The notes: generated by a model not told the origin, from the letters alone. A DNA stretch of 64,000 nucleotides from Dyella_B sp035690825 (GCF_051954575.1 NZ_JBQCHP010000065.1:1-64000), one strand, 5' to 3'; counted from the stretch's first letter, positions 26,298 to 34,722 are shown. Made by a program: numbers and translations.

Positions 26298-27206
26298 TCA
26301 TGCACCCAGATACTTCCGCATAAACAACGTCGCCTGCGGATTATCGTTGTAACGCGCGCACCGCTCGTAGCCGCGCTTTTCGTAAATCGCAATCGCTGCT
26401 TTCAGGTCGTCGTAACTATCGAGATAAATCCACTCGACGCCCTGGCTGCCCGCATATGCTTCCTGCGCATCGAGCAGCAGATCGGCGATGCGGTTGCCGC
26501 GTGCGGACGGCTTTACATAGAGACGCTTGCACTCGCTGGCGCGCGGTATGGATTTCAGCTTGCGCAGTGCCACGCAACCCACAGCTTCATCGCCGAGGTA
26601 GGCCAGCCACAGACCGGAAGCAGGCGCATCGATAAGTTTCTGCACGCTTCCGGGCGAATCACGCTGCACGACGTGCACCGCTTCGTAATATTCGCGCAGC
26701 AAGGCAAGCGCATCGTCGTTGACCTCGTCGAGGCGCACGACGCGCACCGGTTTCGGCCGGTCTTCGAGCAAGTTGCGGATCGTCGCCAGCGAGGTCAGCA
26801 GCGCAGTCCGATCGGTGGCGTTGAGTTTCGCAAGCAGTTGCTGGATCTGCGCCGAGGATTGCTGGTTCAAGCGCGCCACCGCTTTTTCGCCCGTAGCGGT
26901 AAGCATCAGCGGTTTTTCCCGCGCATCGGTCTTCGAAGCCACCCGACGAAGCAACTTGCGTTTGATCAATCCGGCCAGCAAGCGGCTGAGATAGCCCGCA
27001 TCGAGCTCCAGCGTCTCCTGCAACGACGATGCGGTGAGCTTCGGGTTGGCGCTCACCTCATACAGGATGCGCGCCTCGGTCAGGGCAAATTCGCCATCGA
27101 GATGCTTGCGGCGCAGCAGGCCCAGCCTGGCGGTGTAAAAGCGGTTGAACTCGCGCACCGCGGAAACCTGCTGTGCGATCTGCGGTTGGATGCTGTGGGT
27201 GTCCAT
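26298..27206 (-). CDS. MarR-type regulator fused to GNAT acetyltransferase
   Basis: A 302-residue protein. The N-terminal winged-helix MarR domain (residues 15-150) shows LTEARILYEVSANPKLTASSLQETLELDAGYLSRLLAGLIKRKLLRR. The C-terminal GNAT domain (about 155-300) has CKRLYVKPSARGNRIADLLLDAQ and AIYEKRGYERC. Such fusions are known in actinobacteria and proteobacteria. The acetyltransferase half may sense or modify the effector. A 19-base palindrome 22 bases upstream of the start is a good candidate for its own operator. Confidence 0.93.
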   Translation of the reverse strand: MDTHSIQPQIAQQVSAVREFNRFYTARLGLLRRKHLDGEFALTEARILYEVSANPKLTASSLQETLELDAGYLSRLLAGLIKRKLLRRVASKTDAREKPLMLTATGEKAVARLNQQSSAQIQQLLAKLNATDRTALLTSLATIRNLLEDRPKPVRVVRLDEVNDDALALLREYYEAVHVVQRDSPGSVQKLIDAPASGLWLAYLGDEAVGCVALRKLKSIPRASECKRLYVKPSARGNRIADLLLDAQEAYAGSQGVEWIYLDSYDDLKAAIAIYEKRGYERCARYNDNPQATLFMRKYLGA

Positions 27207-27227
27207 GCAGTGCAGTCTAGATCCACA

Positions 27228-27246
27228 TAGTTGCTTTTAGCAACTA
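27228..27246. promoter_or_regulatory. Palindromic operator candidate for the MarR-GNAT protein
   Basis: TAGTTGC-TTTTA-GCAACTA, a perfect 7-bp inverted repeat with a 5-base centre, located just upstream of the regulator start in the gap to the dioxygenase gene. Size and position fit a MarR site. Confidence 0.55.
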
Positions 27247-27305
27247 ATGTGTCGGGGCGGCTGCGGGCGGAAGCAAAGCCCCGCGAGCATTGAAAACCGA
27301 TGCCT

Positions 27306-28040
27306 TCAGGCCTTGGCGCGGAACGTCACCACCAGCACATCCCGGTGCGCCGGCTGGCCCGGTACCAGCGGCGTCACCGGCGTTACGCCATGGAACACGC
27401 GCGGGTCATGGATCAGCGCCGCATCGAATGCGTGCGTCAAGGTGAAATCGCCCAGCAGTTGTCCGTCCGGCGTGTGGATGGTGGTGGTACCGCTGGCGAT
27501 GTTTTGGCGGTCGATCAAGAGCACCAGCACGAAATCCACGCCATCGCGATGACTGCCTTCGGGCGTGGGTTCGCCGGCCGCGTCGGAACTCGCTTCGATG
27601 CGAAACTGATGCACTTCCACGTGCCAGCGCGCGACAGCGGGCGCCAGCGAGCTGAAGAAGCCGTTGCAGAAGCCGAGCACGGCGCGCAGGCTGGCGCCGT
27701 TCGCCACCTGGGTCTCGATGGGCTCGAACCAGCGCTCGATATCGCCTTGCAGCCGGTTGTATTGCAGCGCCTGGTAATGCGGCTGGTGCGCCATGAGTTC
27801 GATGCCGGCATGCGGTGTAGCGGTGTAGCTAGCATGGCGGCGCCGGCGCAAGCGCCCGGTGGCGGCAAGATACGGATCGGGACCCAAGTGGTTCCAGCTT
27901 TCGACAAACGCATCCCAGTCGGACAGCTCACCCGACGATTGCAGCAATGGCCGCATGACATCGGCGATGACGAAGGAGAAGCCGTCGCGCGTGAGGGCGT
28001 CGAACAGTGCGGGAACGGGCGAAGCGATGCGATTTTGCAT
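27306..28040 (-). CDS. 2-oxoglutarate/Fe(II) dioxygenase family protein
   Basis: A 244-residue protein of the 2OG-Fe dioxygenase group PF10014. The iron triad is visible as H-x-D in EGSHRDGVDFVLVLLIDRQN and the distal His in ALIHDPRVFHGVTPV, followed by the 2OG-binding arginine region (PAHRDVLVVTFR). Relatives include free-amino-acid hydroxylases, so an amino-acid or small-molecule substrate is plausible. It lies upstream of the MarR-GNAT gene on the same strand, separated by 99 bases containing the palindrome, so it could share or influence that promoter. Confidence 0.82.
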   Translation of the reverse strand: MQNRIASPVPALFDALTRDGFSFVIADVMRPLLQSSGELSDWDAFVESWNHLGPDPYLAATGRLRRRRHASYTATPHAGIELMAHQPHYQALQYNRLQGDIERWFEPIETQVANGASLRAVLGFCNGFFSSLAPAVARWHVEVHQFRIEASSDAAGEPTPEGSHRDGVDFVLVLLIDRQNIASGTTTIHTPDGQLLGDFTLTHAFDAALIHDPRVFHGVTPVTPLVPGQPAHRDVLVVTFRAKA

Positions 28041-28180
28041 GGCGCATTATAGCGCCGGCCATTCGACAGCTCGCCGGCTGGAATGGAGCTCAGCCGGCGA
28101 GTGGACTACTGCATGCCGAGCACGTCGATCTTGGCCAGCCCTTGTGCCTTGGCCGATAGACAGCCTGGGCGGAGATGCCC

Positions 28181-28258
28181 CGTAGGTTGGGTTAGCGCAG
28201 CGTAACCCCACGTCTTCAAAGCGATATCGTTGGGTTACGCTGCGCTAACCCAACCTAC
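28181..28258. repeat. REP doublet, family A (TTAGCGCAGCGTAA stem)
   Basis: Same unit as at 23731 with one base change (CCCCAC for CCCAAC) in the left hairpin, 25 bases downstream of the antiporter stop. Confidence 0.92.
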
Positions 28259-28282
28259 ATGGACATTCCGGCGAACACCGCC

Positions 28283-29395
28283 TCAAGGGCTGAAGATCAA
28301 CACCACGAACACCGCAAACAGCGATAGATGCACCGCGCCATCGAGCATGGTGGTGCGCGAGCTGGAGAAGGTCATGCCGCCGAGGATCAGCGTGGCGACT
28401 AGCATCACCATACTCGATGGCGGCAGACCGAGTAGCACGGATCGCCCGGTGTAAAGGCTGATGGCCAGCACCGCCGGTACCGTCAAACCCAGCGTGGAGG
28501 CCACCGAGCCCAGGCAAAGATTGATGGCGCGCGTCAGTCGATCGGTGCGCGCCGCGTTCAGGGCGGAAATGCCTTCCGGCGCGAACACCAGCATGGCGAT
28601 CACCACGCCGCCGAGCGCCTTGGGCGCACCAGTGGTTTCGATGCCGTGGTCGAGCAGTTTCGCCAGGCTCTTGGAAAGAATGATGATCGGCAGGATATGG
28701 ACCAGCAGCAGCGCGAAGTGCCGCAGTAGCAGCTTCTTGTCGATCGCCACCTCGGCGCGATGCGTTTCCTTCGGCTCCGCCGGCTGTGCGTCGGGCGCGA
28801 CGAAATGGCCGCGATGCCTTCCGGTCTGCAGCCACAGGAAAATGCCGTACAAGGCGATGGTGAGCAGCGAGAACGCGATCGCCTGCGGCGGCGCCAGCGA
28901 ACCGTCAGGCGTGGAGGTGGTGAAGTTCGGCAGCACCAGCGCAATGATGGTCAGCGGGATGATTACCGACAGATACGCCGACGCGCCCTTGAGGTTGTAC
29001 GTCTGCTCGTAGTGCCGGAGGCCGCCCATCAGCAGGCCCAGCCCCACCACGCCGTTGAGCACGATCATGAACACCGCATACATGGTGTCGCGCGCGAGTG
29101 TGGCATTGCCGGTCGAACCGAGCATGGCAGCCGAGATCAGCGCCACCTCGATCACCACGATGGAAAGCGTGAGCACCAGCGTACCCAGCGGTTCGCCCAG
29201 CATGTCCGCCAGCGTTTCCGCTTCGTGCACCACGCCGAAGGCGACCCACACGATCATCAGGAACAGCCACGCGAACAGCACGAGCATCAGTGCGGGATGG
29301 GCGTAGCCATCGATCCATTGCGCGCCGAACAGCAGGAACAGTGTAACGGTGAGCCAGCCGGCCCATGGGCGCACTGTCGTCAGGGTTTTATGCAT
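28283..29395 (-). CDS. Calcium/proton antiporter (ChaA-like)
   Basis: A 370-residue inner-membrane cation exchanger with about eleven hydrophobic segments. The two alpha-repeat motifs of the CaCA superfamily are GVVHEAETLADMLGEPLGTLVLTLSIVVIEVALI and VVIAMLVFAPEGISALNAARTDRLTRAINLCLGS. The acidic residues in these motifs (E, E, P-E-G) bind Ca2+ in relatives. E. coli ChaA exports Ca2+/Na+ at alkaline pH. Monocistronic. Confidence 0.92.
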   Translation of the reverse strand: MHKTLTTVRPWAGWLTVTLFLLFGAQWIDGYAHPALMLVLFAWLFLMIVWVAFGVVHEAETLADMLGEPLGTLVLTLSIVVIEVALISAAMLGSTGNATLARDTMYAVFMIVLNGVVGLGLLMGGLRHYEQTYNLKGASAYLSVIIPLTIIALVLPNFTTSTPDGSLAPPQAIAFSLLTIALYGIFLWLQTGRHRGHFVAPDAQPAEPKETHRAEVAIDKKLLLRHFALLLVHILPIIILSKSLAKLLDHGIETTGAPKALGGVVIAMLVFAPEGISALNAARTDRLTRAINLCLGSVASTLGLTVPAVLAISLYTGRSVLLGLPPSSMVMLVATLILGGMTFSSSRTTMLDGAVHLSLFAVFVVLIFSP

Positions 29396-29732
29396 GCGTT
29401 GCCTCGATCGGATCTTCCGTGCCGATCTGGATATTACCCAACGATGGCCGCTACGGACGTTTTCGTTAGTTCGATCTGTCCCCGTTTTTTGCAGCCCGCC
29501 GCACCGATTCTTCCATCACGGTTTTTACACCGCGGCGGGAGCTAGGCTTGCCGAGGCAACATCCAGGAAGGCTTGTTCCGGAGGGATATCAAAGGGAACG
29601 AGCGGCTATTCGATTTCGATCCACGCAAAACCGCTGCATGACGCGACGTTGGGCGTGCCACGGTCTGGAATCACGCGGGCTGCATCTTCAATACATCGAC
29701 CGCATCACGCATCGCCGCAGGGAGGCTACACG
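29396..29732. other. Intergenic, no gene seen
   Basis: About 340 bases between the antiporter and transposase genes, divergently oriented. It ends with CAGGGAGG, the ribosome-binding site of the transposase. No REP unit was found immediately flanking the transposase on this side. Confidence 0.4.
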
Positions 29733-30512
29733 ATGCCACGATCGCCACGGTTCGACCTTGCCCATGTGCCGCAGCACATCATCCAACGCGGACATGACGG
29801 CGAGGAATGTTTTCGCCTACCGGCCGACTGCCGCTGCTATCTAGCGCAATTGCTGCATGCCAGCCGGCGCTGGGAATGCAGCGTGCATGCGTACGTGTTG
29901 ATGCGCAATCACGTGCACCTGCTGGTGACGCCCTCGCGCGTGGGTGCGCTGGCCGGCATGATGCAAGCGATCGGTCGCAATTACGTCAGCTACTTCAACA
30001 CCATGTACCGGCGTTCTGGCACGTTGTGGGAAGGGCGCTACAAATCCTGCCTGATCGGCACCGAATACGTGCTCACCTGCCAGCGCTACATCGAGTCCAA
30101 TCCGGTGCGCAGCGGTTGGATGCCGAGGCCGTTGTCGTATCCGTGGTCGAGCTACGGCAGCAATGCGCTGGGCGCGTCCGATCCGGTGGTGGTGCCGCAT
30201 GCGCAGTATCTGGCTCTGGGGCAGTCGTCGGAGCAGCGCGCGCAGGCGTATCGCTGCTTGTTCGAGCTGGATATCGATCCTGTGATGCTGCGGGACATCC
30301 GCGCCTATGTGCAGCAACAACGTGCGCTGGGTTCGCCGGTGTTTCAGAGCTGGGTGGAGGCGACCTTCGGCCGGCATGCCAAGGTGCGGCCGGCGCATCG
30401 GCCGCGGCGGCAGGTGGAGGTGATGGAGCAGAGCGTGCCGGATATGGACGCTTGCAGAACCTATCCAAGTGAGTCCCTCTCCCTGCGGGAGAGGGTGCCG
30501 AGAGGCGGGTGA
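29733..30512 (+). CDS. REP-associated tyrosine transposase (RAYT, Y1_Tnp)
   Basis: A 259-residue HUH/Y1 transposase. ATG 29733 has GGGAGG upstream. Motifs: VPQHIIQRGHDGEECF at the N-terminus, the metal-binding HUH motif in LMRNHVHLLVTPS, the candidate catalytic tyrosine in MMQAIGRNYVSYFNTMYRR, then RSGTLWEGRYKS and YIESNPVRSGW. These are diagnostic of TnpA-REP proteins, which act on REP hairpins bearing a 5' GTAG head. The last ~12 codons run into a C-type repeat, so the C-terminus may be extended by it. It is the only transposase in the window and the best candidate for spreading the family A repeats. Confidence 0.93.
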   Translation: MPRSPRFDLAHVPQHIIQRGHDGEECFRLPADCRCYLAQLLHASRRWECSVHAYVLMRNHVHLLVTPSRVGALAGMMQAIGRNYVSYFNTMYRRSGTLWEGRYKSCLIGTEYVLTCQRYIESNPVRSGWMPRPLSYPWSSYGSNALGASDPVVVPHAQYLALGQSSEQRAQAYRCLFELDIDPVMLRDIRAYVQQQRALGSPVFQSWVEATFGRHAKVRPAHRPRRQVEVMEQSVPDMDACRTYPSESLSLRERVPRGG

Positions 30513-30605
30513 GGGTCCGAGCGAAGCACGATGCCAACGTCTGGCGCAAGGTGTGTTCATCGTCCCTGATCGTACCCTCATCCACCCCACCAAAGGGGGC
30601 CGCCG
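30475..30605. repeat. Diverged family C repeat
   Basis: CCCTCTCCCTGCGGGAGAGGG (a near-perfect hairpin, 30475-30495), then GGGTGAGGGT, and 60 bases on an inverted ACCCTCATCCACCCCACC. It overlaps the 3' end of the transposase gene. Confidence 0.7.
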
Positions 30606-30642
30606 AATCGCAGCTGAGGATGGCAAACAAAACTACGAAACC

Positions 30643-31005
30643 TCACTGCTCCAGCCGCGCCTTCAGCCGCAACAATGCCTGATCCCATTGCTGCGCAATC
30701 GCATCCAGCGAACGCCGTGCTTCCTCCAGTCGCGACGGTTCGAATTCCCACAGGCGTTCGCGCCCCTGTCGAACATCGCGCACCAATCCCGCCTCGGCCA
30801 GTACATGCAGATGCTTGGTCACGGCCTGCCGCGTGATGTCGGTGCCGGCGGTAAGCTGCGCGATGGAAAGCGCGCCGCCGGCGCAGAGCAGGGCGACCAG
30901 GCTCAGGCGCGTTTCATCGCCCAGTGCTGCGAACACAGGCACCGCTTTGCGCAGCAAGGGATCTTGGGTGCCGGCGTGGCAGGCCGGGCTAGTGCGTGGC
31001 GACAT
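30643..31005 (-). CDS. ArsR-family transcriptional regulator
   Basis: A 120-residue winged-helix repressor. It shows VFAALGDETRLSLVALLCAGGALSIAQLTAGTDITRQAVTKHLHVLAEAGLVRDVRQGRERLWEF, the canonical ArsR helix-turn-helix, with no metal-binding CxC in helix alpha-3, so it is not an arsenic sensor. A cysteine near residue 9 is isolated. It overlaps the end of the upstream SRPBCC gene by 17 bases, an arrangement very common for ArsR/AHSA1 pairs. Two GCAACC-N4-GGTTGC palindromes upstream of the operon are candidate operators. Confidence 0.92.
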   Translation of the reverse strand: MSPRTSPACHAGTQDPLLRKAVPVFAALGDETRLSLVALLCAGGALSIAQLTAGTDITRQAVTKHLHVLAEAGLVRDVRQGRERLWEFEPSRLEEARRSLDAIAQQWDQALLRLKARLEQ

Positions 31006-31450
31006 AACTGTCGATGTTCTTCATCTGCTCGTCCCAGCCGCCGCTGTTCATGCGGAAGGCTTCGGCGCGGCGATGCGCGGGAATCGCGTCGAAACCCGAT
31101 TCCACCAGGCGCAGCAAGGTGCCCTCGGCGGTTTCTTCCAGCTCGAACGTCACCAGCGTGGTGGGTTCGTTGGAATAATCCACCTTGGGGTCCACCGCGT
31201 AGGGATGCCAGCGGAACGAAAGCAGGCGTTCGGGCTCGACGCGCTCCACCACCACGCTCCACGTAAGGTGTTCGTAGCCCGGATAGGTGATGTTGCCCGC
31301 GCAGGGTTCGCCGGTGACGAAGCGCTTGCCTTGCAGCGCGACGCCGAACCACTCGCCGAAGGATTCGGCATCTGCCAGCGCTTGCCACACTTTCGTGCGC
31401 GGGGCCTTGATGTGGATGTGACGCTCGATACGGTCAGTCGATGTATTCAT
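30989..31450 (-). CDS. SRPBCC/AHSA1-family protein
   Basis: A 153-residue START-like fold protein. It has IERHIHIKAPRTKVWQALADAESFGEWFG at the N-terminus and GGWDEQMKNIDSYVATH at the C-terminus, typical of AHSA1 (activator of Hsp90 ATPase homologue-like) proteins. ATG 31450 is preceded by AGGAGG. It is first gene of an operon with the ArsR regulator. The cavity presumably binds a hydrophobic ligand; which one is unknown. Confidence 0.92.
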   Translation of the reverse strand: MNTSTDRIERHIHIKAPRTKVWQALADAESFGEWFGVALQGKRFVTGEPCAGNITYPGYEHLTWSVVVERVEPERLLSFRWHPYAVDPKVDYSNEPTTLVTFELEETAEGTLLRLVESGFDAIPAHRRAEAFRMNSGGWDEQMKNIDSYVATH

Positions 31451-31452
31451 GG

Positions 31453-31510
31453 GCAACCTCCTGGTTGCATATTAGTCGCGCTGGTGGAGTCATGCAACCG
31501 TTTGGTTGCA
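31453..31510. promoter_or_regulatory. Two copies of GCAACC-N4-GGTTGC between divergent operons
   Basis: GCAACC-TCCT-GGTTGC at 31453-31468 overlaps the SRPBCC ribosome-binding site. TGCAACC-GTTT-GGTTGCA at 31493-31510 lies 40 bases away. Identical half-sites and spacing suggest binding by one dimeric regulator, most simply the ArsR protein encoded in the operon. Confidence 0.6.
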
Positions 31511-31620
31511 TTTTCGCGGAAGGCTATGCTCGCGCAGGCAGATGTCCGATGGACGGTGGCCCGCGCGTCATCGATATGGGCGGCGCATCCTGCCCGCCTC
31601 GACCTTACGGAGAATTCCCT

Positions 31621-32013
31621 ATGCAATACCTATTGATGCTCTTTGCCGACGAAACCGCCTGGCACCGCATGTCCAGTGCCGAACAGCAACGCGGCGTGGC
31701 CGCCTACCAGGCGTACACCGAAGCTTTGAAAGAAGCTGGCGCCTGGGTGGGCTCCAACCGGCTGCAGAACACCAACACGGCCACCACTGTGCGCGTGGCC
31801 GACGGCAAGTCGCAGGTGCTCGATGGCCCGTATGCCGATTCCAAGGAACAGCTCGCCGGCTATTACTTGATCGAGGCCGCCGATCTCGACGCTGCGCTCA
31901 GCTGGGCCGCACGCTGTCCTGGCGCCAGCCACGGCACCATCGAGGTGCGTCCGGTATGGCCCACCTACGGTGCGACATCCGGCAGTCCGGCGGCGGCCGC
32001 GACCGCCGCGTGA
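31621..32013 (+). CDS. YCII/DGPF-domain protein
   Basis: A 130-residue dimeric alpha-beta barrel domain protein. It has MQYLLMLFADETAWHRM at the N-terminus, the DGPYADSKEQLAGYYLIEA motif that names the DGPF family, and a C-terminal GTIEVRPVW. GGAG precedes the ATG. Its TGA overlaps the GTG of the sigma factor gene (GTGA). This pairing is the hallmark context of ECF42 sigma factors, where DGPF proteins are regulators or targets. Biochemical role unknown. Confidence 0.93.
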   Translation: MQYLLMLFADETAWHRMSSAEQQRGVAAYQAYTEALKEAGAWVGSNRLQNTNTATTVRVADGKSQVLDGPYADSKEQLAGYYLIEAADLDAALSWAARCPGASHGTIEVRPVWPTYGATSGSPAAAATAA

Positions 32014-33281
32014 ACCGCCAGGCTTCCGCCCGCGACATCGCCAGCGCGGTGGCGCGCCGCAGCTACGGCAAGCTGCTGGCCTATCTCGCCGCCGACATGC
32101 ACGACGTGTCGGCGGCGGAGGACGCCCTGGCCGAAGCCTTCGCCGCCGCACTGGCGGATTGGCCGGCGCATGGATGCCCGGACAATCCGGAGTCGTGGCT
32201 GATGACGGTCGCGCGCCGCAAAGGCATCGACGGCGTGCGTCGGCGCCGCAGCGGCGAGGCTGCCGCGGTGCAACTGGAGACGATCGCGCAGATGCAGGCC
32301 GAATGCGTCGAGGCGGATGATGCGGAGTCTTTTCCCGATCGGCGCCTCGGCTTGCTGTTTGCCTGCGCGCATCCGGCCATCGACGCGGGCATACGCGCGC
32401 CGCTGATGCTGCAGACGGTGCTGGGCCTGGACGCGAAGGTCATCGCTTCGGCTTTTCTGGTTTCGCCCGAGGCGATGTGCAAGCGGCTGGGCCGCGCCAA
32501 GCAGAAAATCCGCGAAGCGCGCATTCCCTTCGCCATCCCCGAGCGCGAGGCCTGGCGCGAACGCCTGGATGGCGTGCTCGCCGCCGTTTACGCCGCCTAC
32601 GCCGAAGGCTGGAGCGATCCGGACGACGCCGACCTGCTGCACCGCGATCTGGTCGAGGAAGCGATTTTTCTTGCCCGCCTGCTGGTGGAATTGCTGTCGC
32701 AAGAGCCGGAAACCCTCGGCCTGCTCGCCGGCATGCTGTACGCCGAAGCGCGCCGGCGCGCGCGACGCAATGCGCAGGGCGAATACGTGCCGTTCGACGA
32801 ACAGGACATGCTCCTGTGGGACGCGCGCATGATCGAGGAAGCCGAAGCGCTGCTGCTGCGCGCCGGCGCTTTGGGACGTATAGGCCGCTATCAGCTCGAA
32901 GCTGCGCTGCAGTCGGCGCATGTCGAGCGGCGGCGTTCCTATCGCAGCGATTGGACGCCGGAAATGCAGCTTTATGATGCCTTGTATGCGTTGACCCGCT
33001 CACCCGTGGTTGCGCTCAACCGTGCGCTGGCGATCGCGGAAGTGCAGGGCGCCGAGGCGGCGATCAACGTGATCCGCGAATTGGCCGCCGACAAACGTCT
33101 TGCCGAGTATCAACCGTACTGGGCTGCACGCGCGGCGTTGTTTGCGCGCGTGGGCGATGATCGCGAGGCGATGCACGCCTACGAGATGGCGATCGGCCTG
33201 GCGCGCGATCCGGCGGTGCGCCGGTTTTTGCAGCGACGGCAGGAAGAAACCGGCGCGAGAAGCTCCCGTAGGTTGGGTTAG
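32010..33281 (+). CDS. ECF42-type RNA polymerase sigma factor
   Basis: A 423-residue protein. GTG start overlapping the DGPF stop. Sigma region 2 (about 1-80: SAAEDALAEAFAAALADWPAHGCPDNPESWLMTVARRKGIDGVRRRR) and region 4 (VLGLDAKVIASAFLVSPEAMCKRLGRAKQKIREARI). A ~230-residue C-terminal extension with TPR-like helices (SPVVALNRALAIAEVQGAEAAINVI, AARAALFARVGDDREAMHAYEMAIGL) follows. Length, extension and DGPF partner fit group ECF42, which has no anti-sigma factor. The final SRRLG and the TAG stop are encoded by the REP unit that follows. Confidence 0.92.
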   Translation: MNRQASARDIASAVARRSYGKLLAYLAADMHDVSAAEDALAEAFAAALADWPAHGCPDNPESWLMTVARRKGIDGVRRRRSGEAAAVQLETIAQMQAECVEADDAESFPDRRLGLLFACAHPAIDAGIRAPLMLQTVLGLDAKVIASAFLVSPEAMCKRLGRAKQKIREARIPFAIPEREAWRERLDGVLAAVYAAYAEGWSDPDDADLLHRDLVEEAIFLARLLVELLSQEPETLGLLAGMLYAEARRRARRNAQGEYVPFDEQDMLLWDARMIEEAEALLLRAGALGRIGRYQLEAALQSAHVERRRSYRSDWTPEMQLYDALYALTRSPVVALNRALAIAEVQGAEAAINVIRELAADKRLAEYQPYWAARAALFARVGDDREAMHAYEMAIGLARDPAVRRFLQRRQEETGARSSRRLG

Positions 33282-33345
33282 CGCAGCGTAACCCAACAAT
33301 GTCGCTTCGAGGACGTTGGGATTAGCCCCGGATCAAGTCCACGCG
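33267..33345. repeat. REP unit, family A, with decayed partner
   Basis: The left unit (CGTAGGTTGGGTTAGCGCAG... to CCCAAC, 33267-33297) is intact. The inverted partner is only partly recognisable (GTTGGGATTAGCCCC). The TTAG of the intact unit supplies the sigma factor stop codon. Confidence 0.8.
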
Positions 33346-33399
33346 AAGCCCCAGCATCTGGCAGAATCCGGGACTCCCGCACCCCTCGGAAGCCTGTGC

Positions 33400-34662
33400 A
33401 TGCGTGATGCAGTCACCACCCCGGTCAATTCGCCCGGCCGGGTTTTGTTCGCCAGCCTGATCGGCACCACCATCGAATTCTTCGATTTCTACATCTACGC
33501 CACCGCGGCTGTGCTGGTGTTCCCCAAGCTGTTCTTTCCGGCGGGCGATCCTGCCACAGCGACGCTGCAATCGTTCGCCACCTTCGCGCTGGCGTTTATC
33601 GCGCGACCGATCGGTTCGGCGCTGTTCGGGCACTTCGGTGACCGCATCGGCCGCAAGGCGACGTTGGTGGCGGCCTTGCTCACCATGGGCATTTCCACGG
33701 TGGTGATCGGCGTGCTTCCCACCTACGCGCAGATCGGCCTGGTCGCGCCGGCGCTGCTGGCGCTTTGCCGCTTGGGTCAGGGGCTTGGGCTTGGCGGCGA
33801 ATGGGGCGGCGCGGTGTTGCTGGCGATCGAAAACGCACCGCCGGGCAAGCGCGCGTGGTACGGCATGTTTCCGCAGCTTGGGGCGCCGCTCGGCTTTCTC
33901 GTCGCGACCGGCTTGTTCCTGTTCCTTACTGAAAAAATGGGCGATGCCGCGTTCTATGCCTGGGGCTGGCGCGTGCCGTTCCTGGCCAGCTCGGCGCTGG
34001 TGCTGATGGGCTTGTGGATGCGACTGCGGCTCAACGAGACCCCTGCGTTCGCACGCGCGATGGCGCAGCACGAGCGAGTGAAGGTACCGATGTTCGATGT
34101 GTTCTCGCGTCATCCGCGCGCATTGATCTGCGGCACGTTCGCCGCGCTCGCCACCTTCGTCATCTTCTACCTGATGACGGTGTTCGCGTTGAGCTGGGCT
34201 ACCTCCAGGCTGGGTTATTCGCGCGAATCGTTCTTGATCGTGCAGATGGTGGGCGTGCTGTTCTTCGCCCTGTTCATTCCGGCGTCGGCCTGGCTGGCCG
34301 ATCGCCGCGGCGGGCGCTTCACCATGCTGCTGGCGACCGTGCTGATTTTTGCGTTTGGTATCGCGTATGCGCCGCTGCTCGCGCATAGCGGCATGTTGTT
34401 CATGGTGGTGGGCATGTGCGTGGTCGGTATTACGTACGGGCCGCTGGGCACGGTGCTGGCGCAGATCTTTCCCACCGCCGTGCGCTACACGGGCGCGTCG
34501 CTGGCGTTCAACCTGGCCGGCATCTTCGGTGCGTCGTTGGCGCCATACCTGGCGACGTGGCTGGCCAAAACGTATGGATTGGCGTACGTGGGTTATTACC
34601 TTTCCGCCGCTGCGGTGTTGACGTTGCTGGCGCTGCTGGCGAAACCGCGCGAAGCGATGTGA
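33400..34662 (+). CDS. MFS transporter, metabolite:H+ symporter type
   Basis: A 420-residue protein with twelve predicted membrane segments. ATG 33400 with GGAAG upstream. The MHS signature is seen in VLFASLIGTTIEFFDFYIYATAAVLVFPKLFFP, FALAFIARPIGSALFGHFGDRIGRKATL (the GDRxGRK loop) and LALCRLGQGLGLGGEWGGAVLLAIENAP. Relatives (ProP, KgtP, ShiA) take up organic acids or osmolytes with protons. The substrate here is not evident. It is followed by a good terminator. Confidence 0.93.
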   Translation: MRDAVTTPVNSPGRVLFASLIGTTIEFFDFYIYATAAVLVFPKLFFPAGDPATATLQSFATFALAFIARPIGSALFGHFGDRIGRKATLVAALLTMGISTVVIGVLPTYAQIGLVAPALLALCRLGQGLGLGGEWGGAVLLAIENAPPGKRAWYGMFPQLGAPLGFLVATGLFLFLTEKMGDAAFYAWGWRVPFLASSALVLMGLWMRLRLNETPAFARAMAQHERVKVPMFDVFSRHPRALICGTFAALATFVIFYLMTVFALSWATSRLGYSRESFLIVQMVGVLFFALFIPASAWLADRRGGRFTMLLATVLIFAFGIAYAPLLAHSGMLFMVVGMCVVGITYGPLGTVLAQIFPTAVRYTGASLAFNLAGIFGASLAPYLATWLAKTYGLAYVGYYLSAAAVLTLLALLAKPREAM

Positions 34663-34679
34663 TCAACCAGCCGTCGCCT

Positions 34680-34713
34680 AAAAAAGCCCTGGCAATGGCC
34701 AGGGCTTTTTTGT
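34680..34713. terminator. Bidirectional intrinsic terminator
   Basis: AAAAAAGCCCTGGC, short loop, GCCAGGGCTTTTTT. It has A-run and T-run on both sides and serves the MFS gene and the convergent YXWGXW gene. Confidence 0.9.
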
Positions 34714-34722
34714 TGCGGCATC

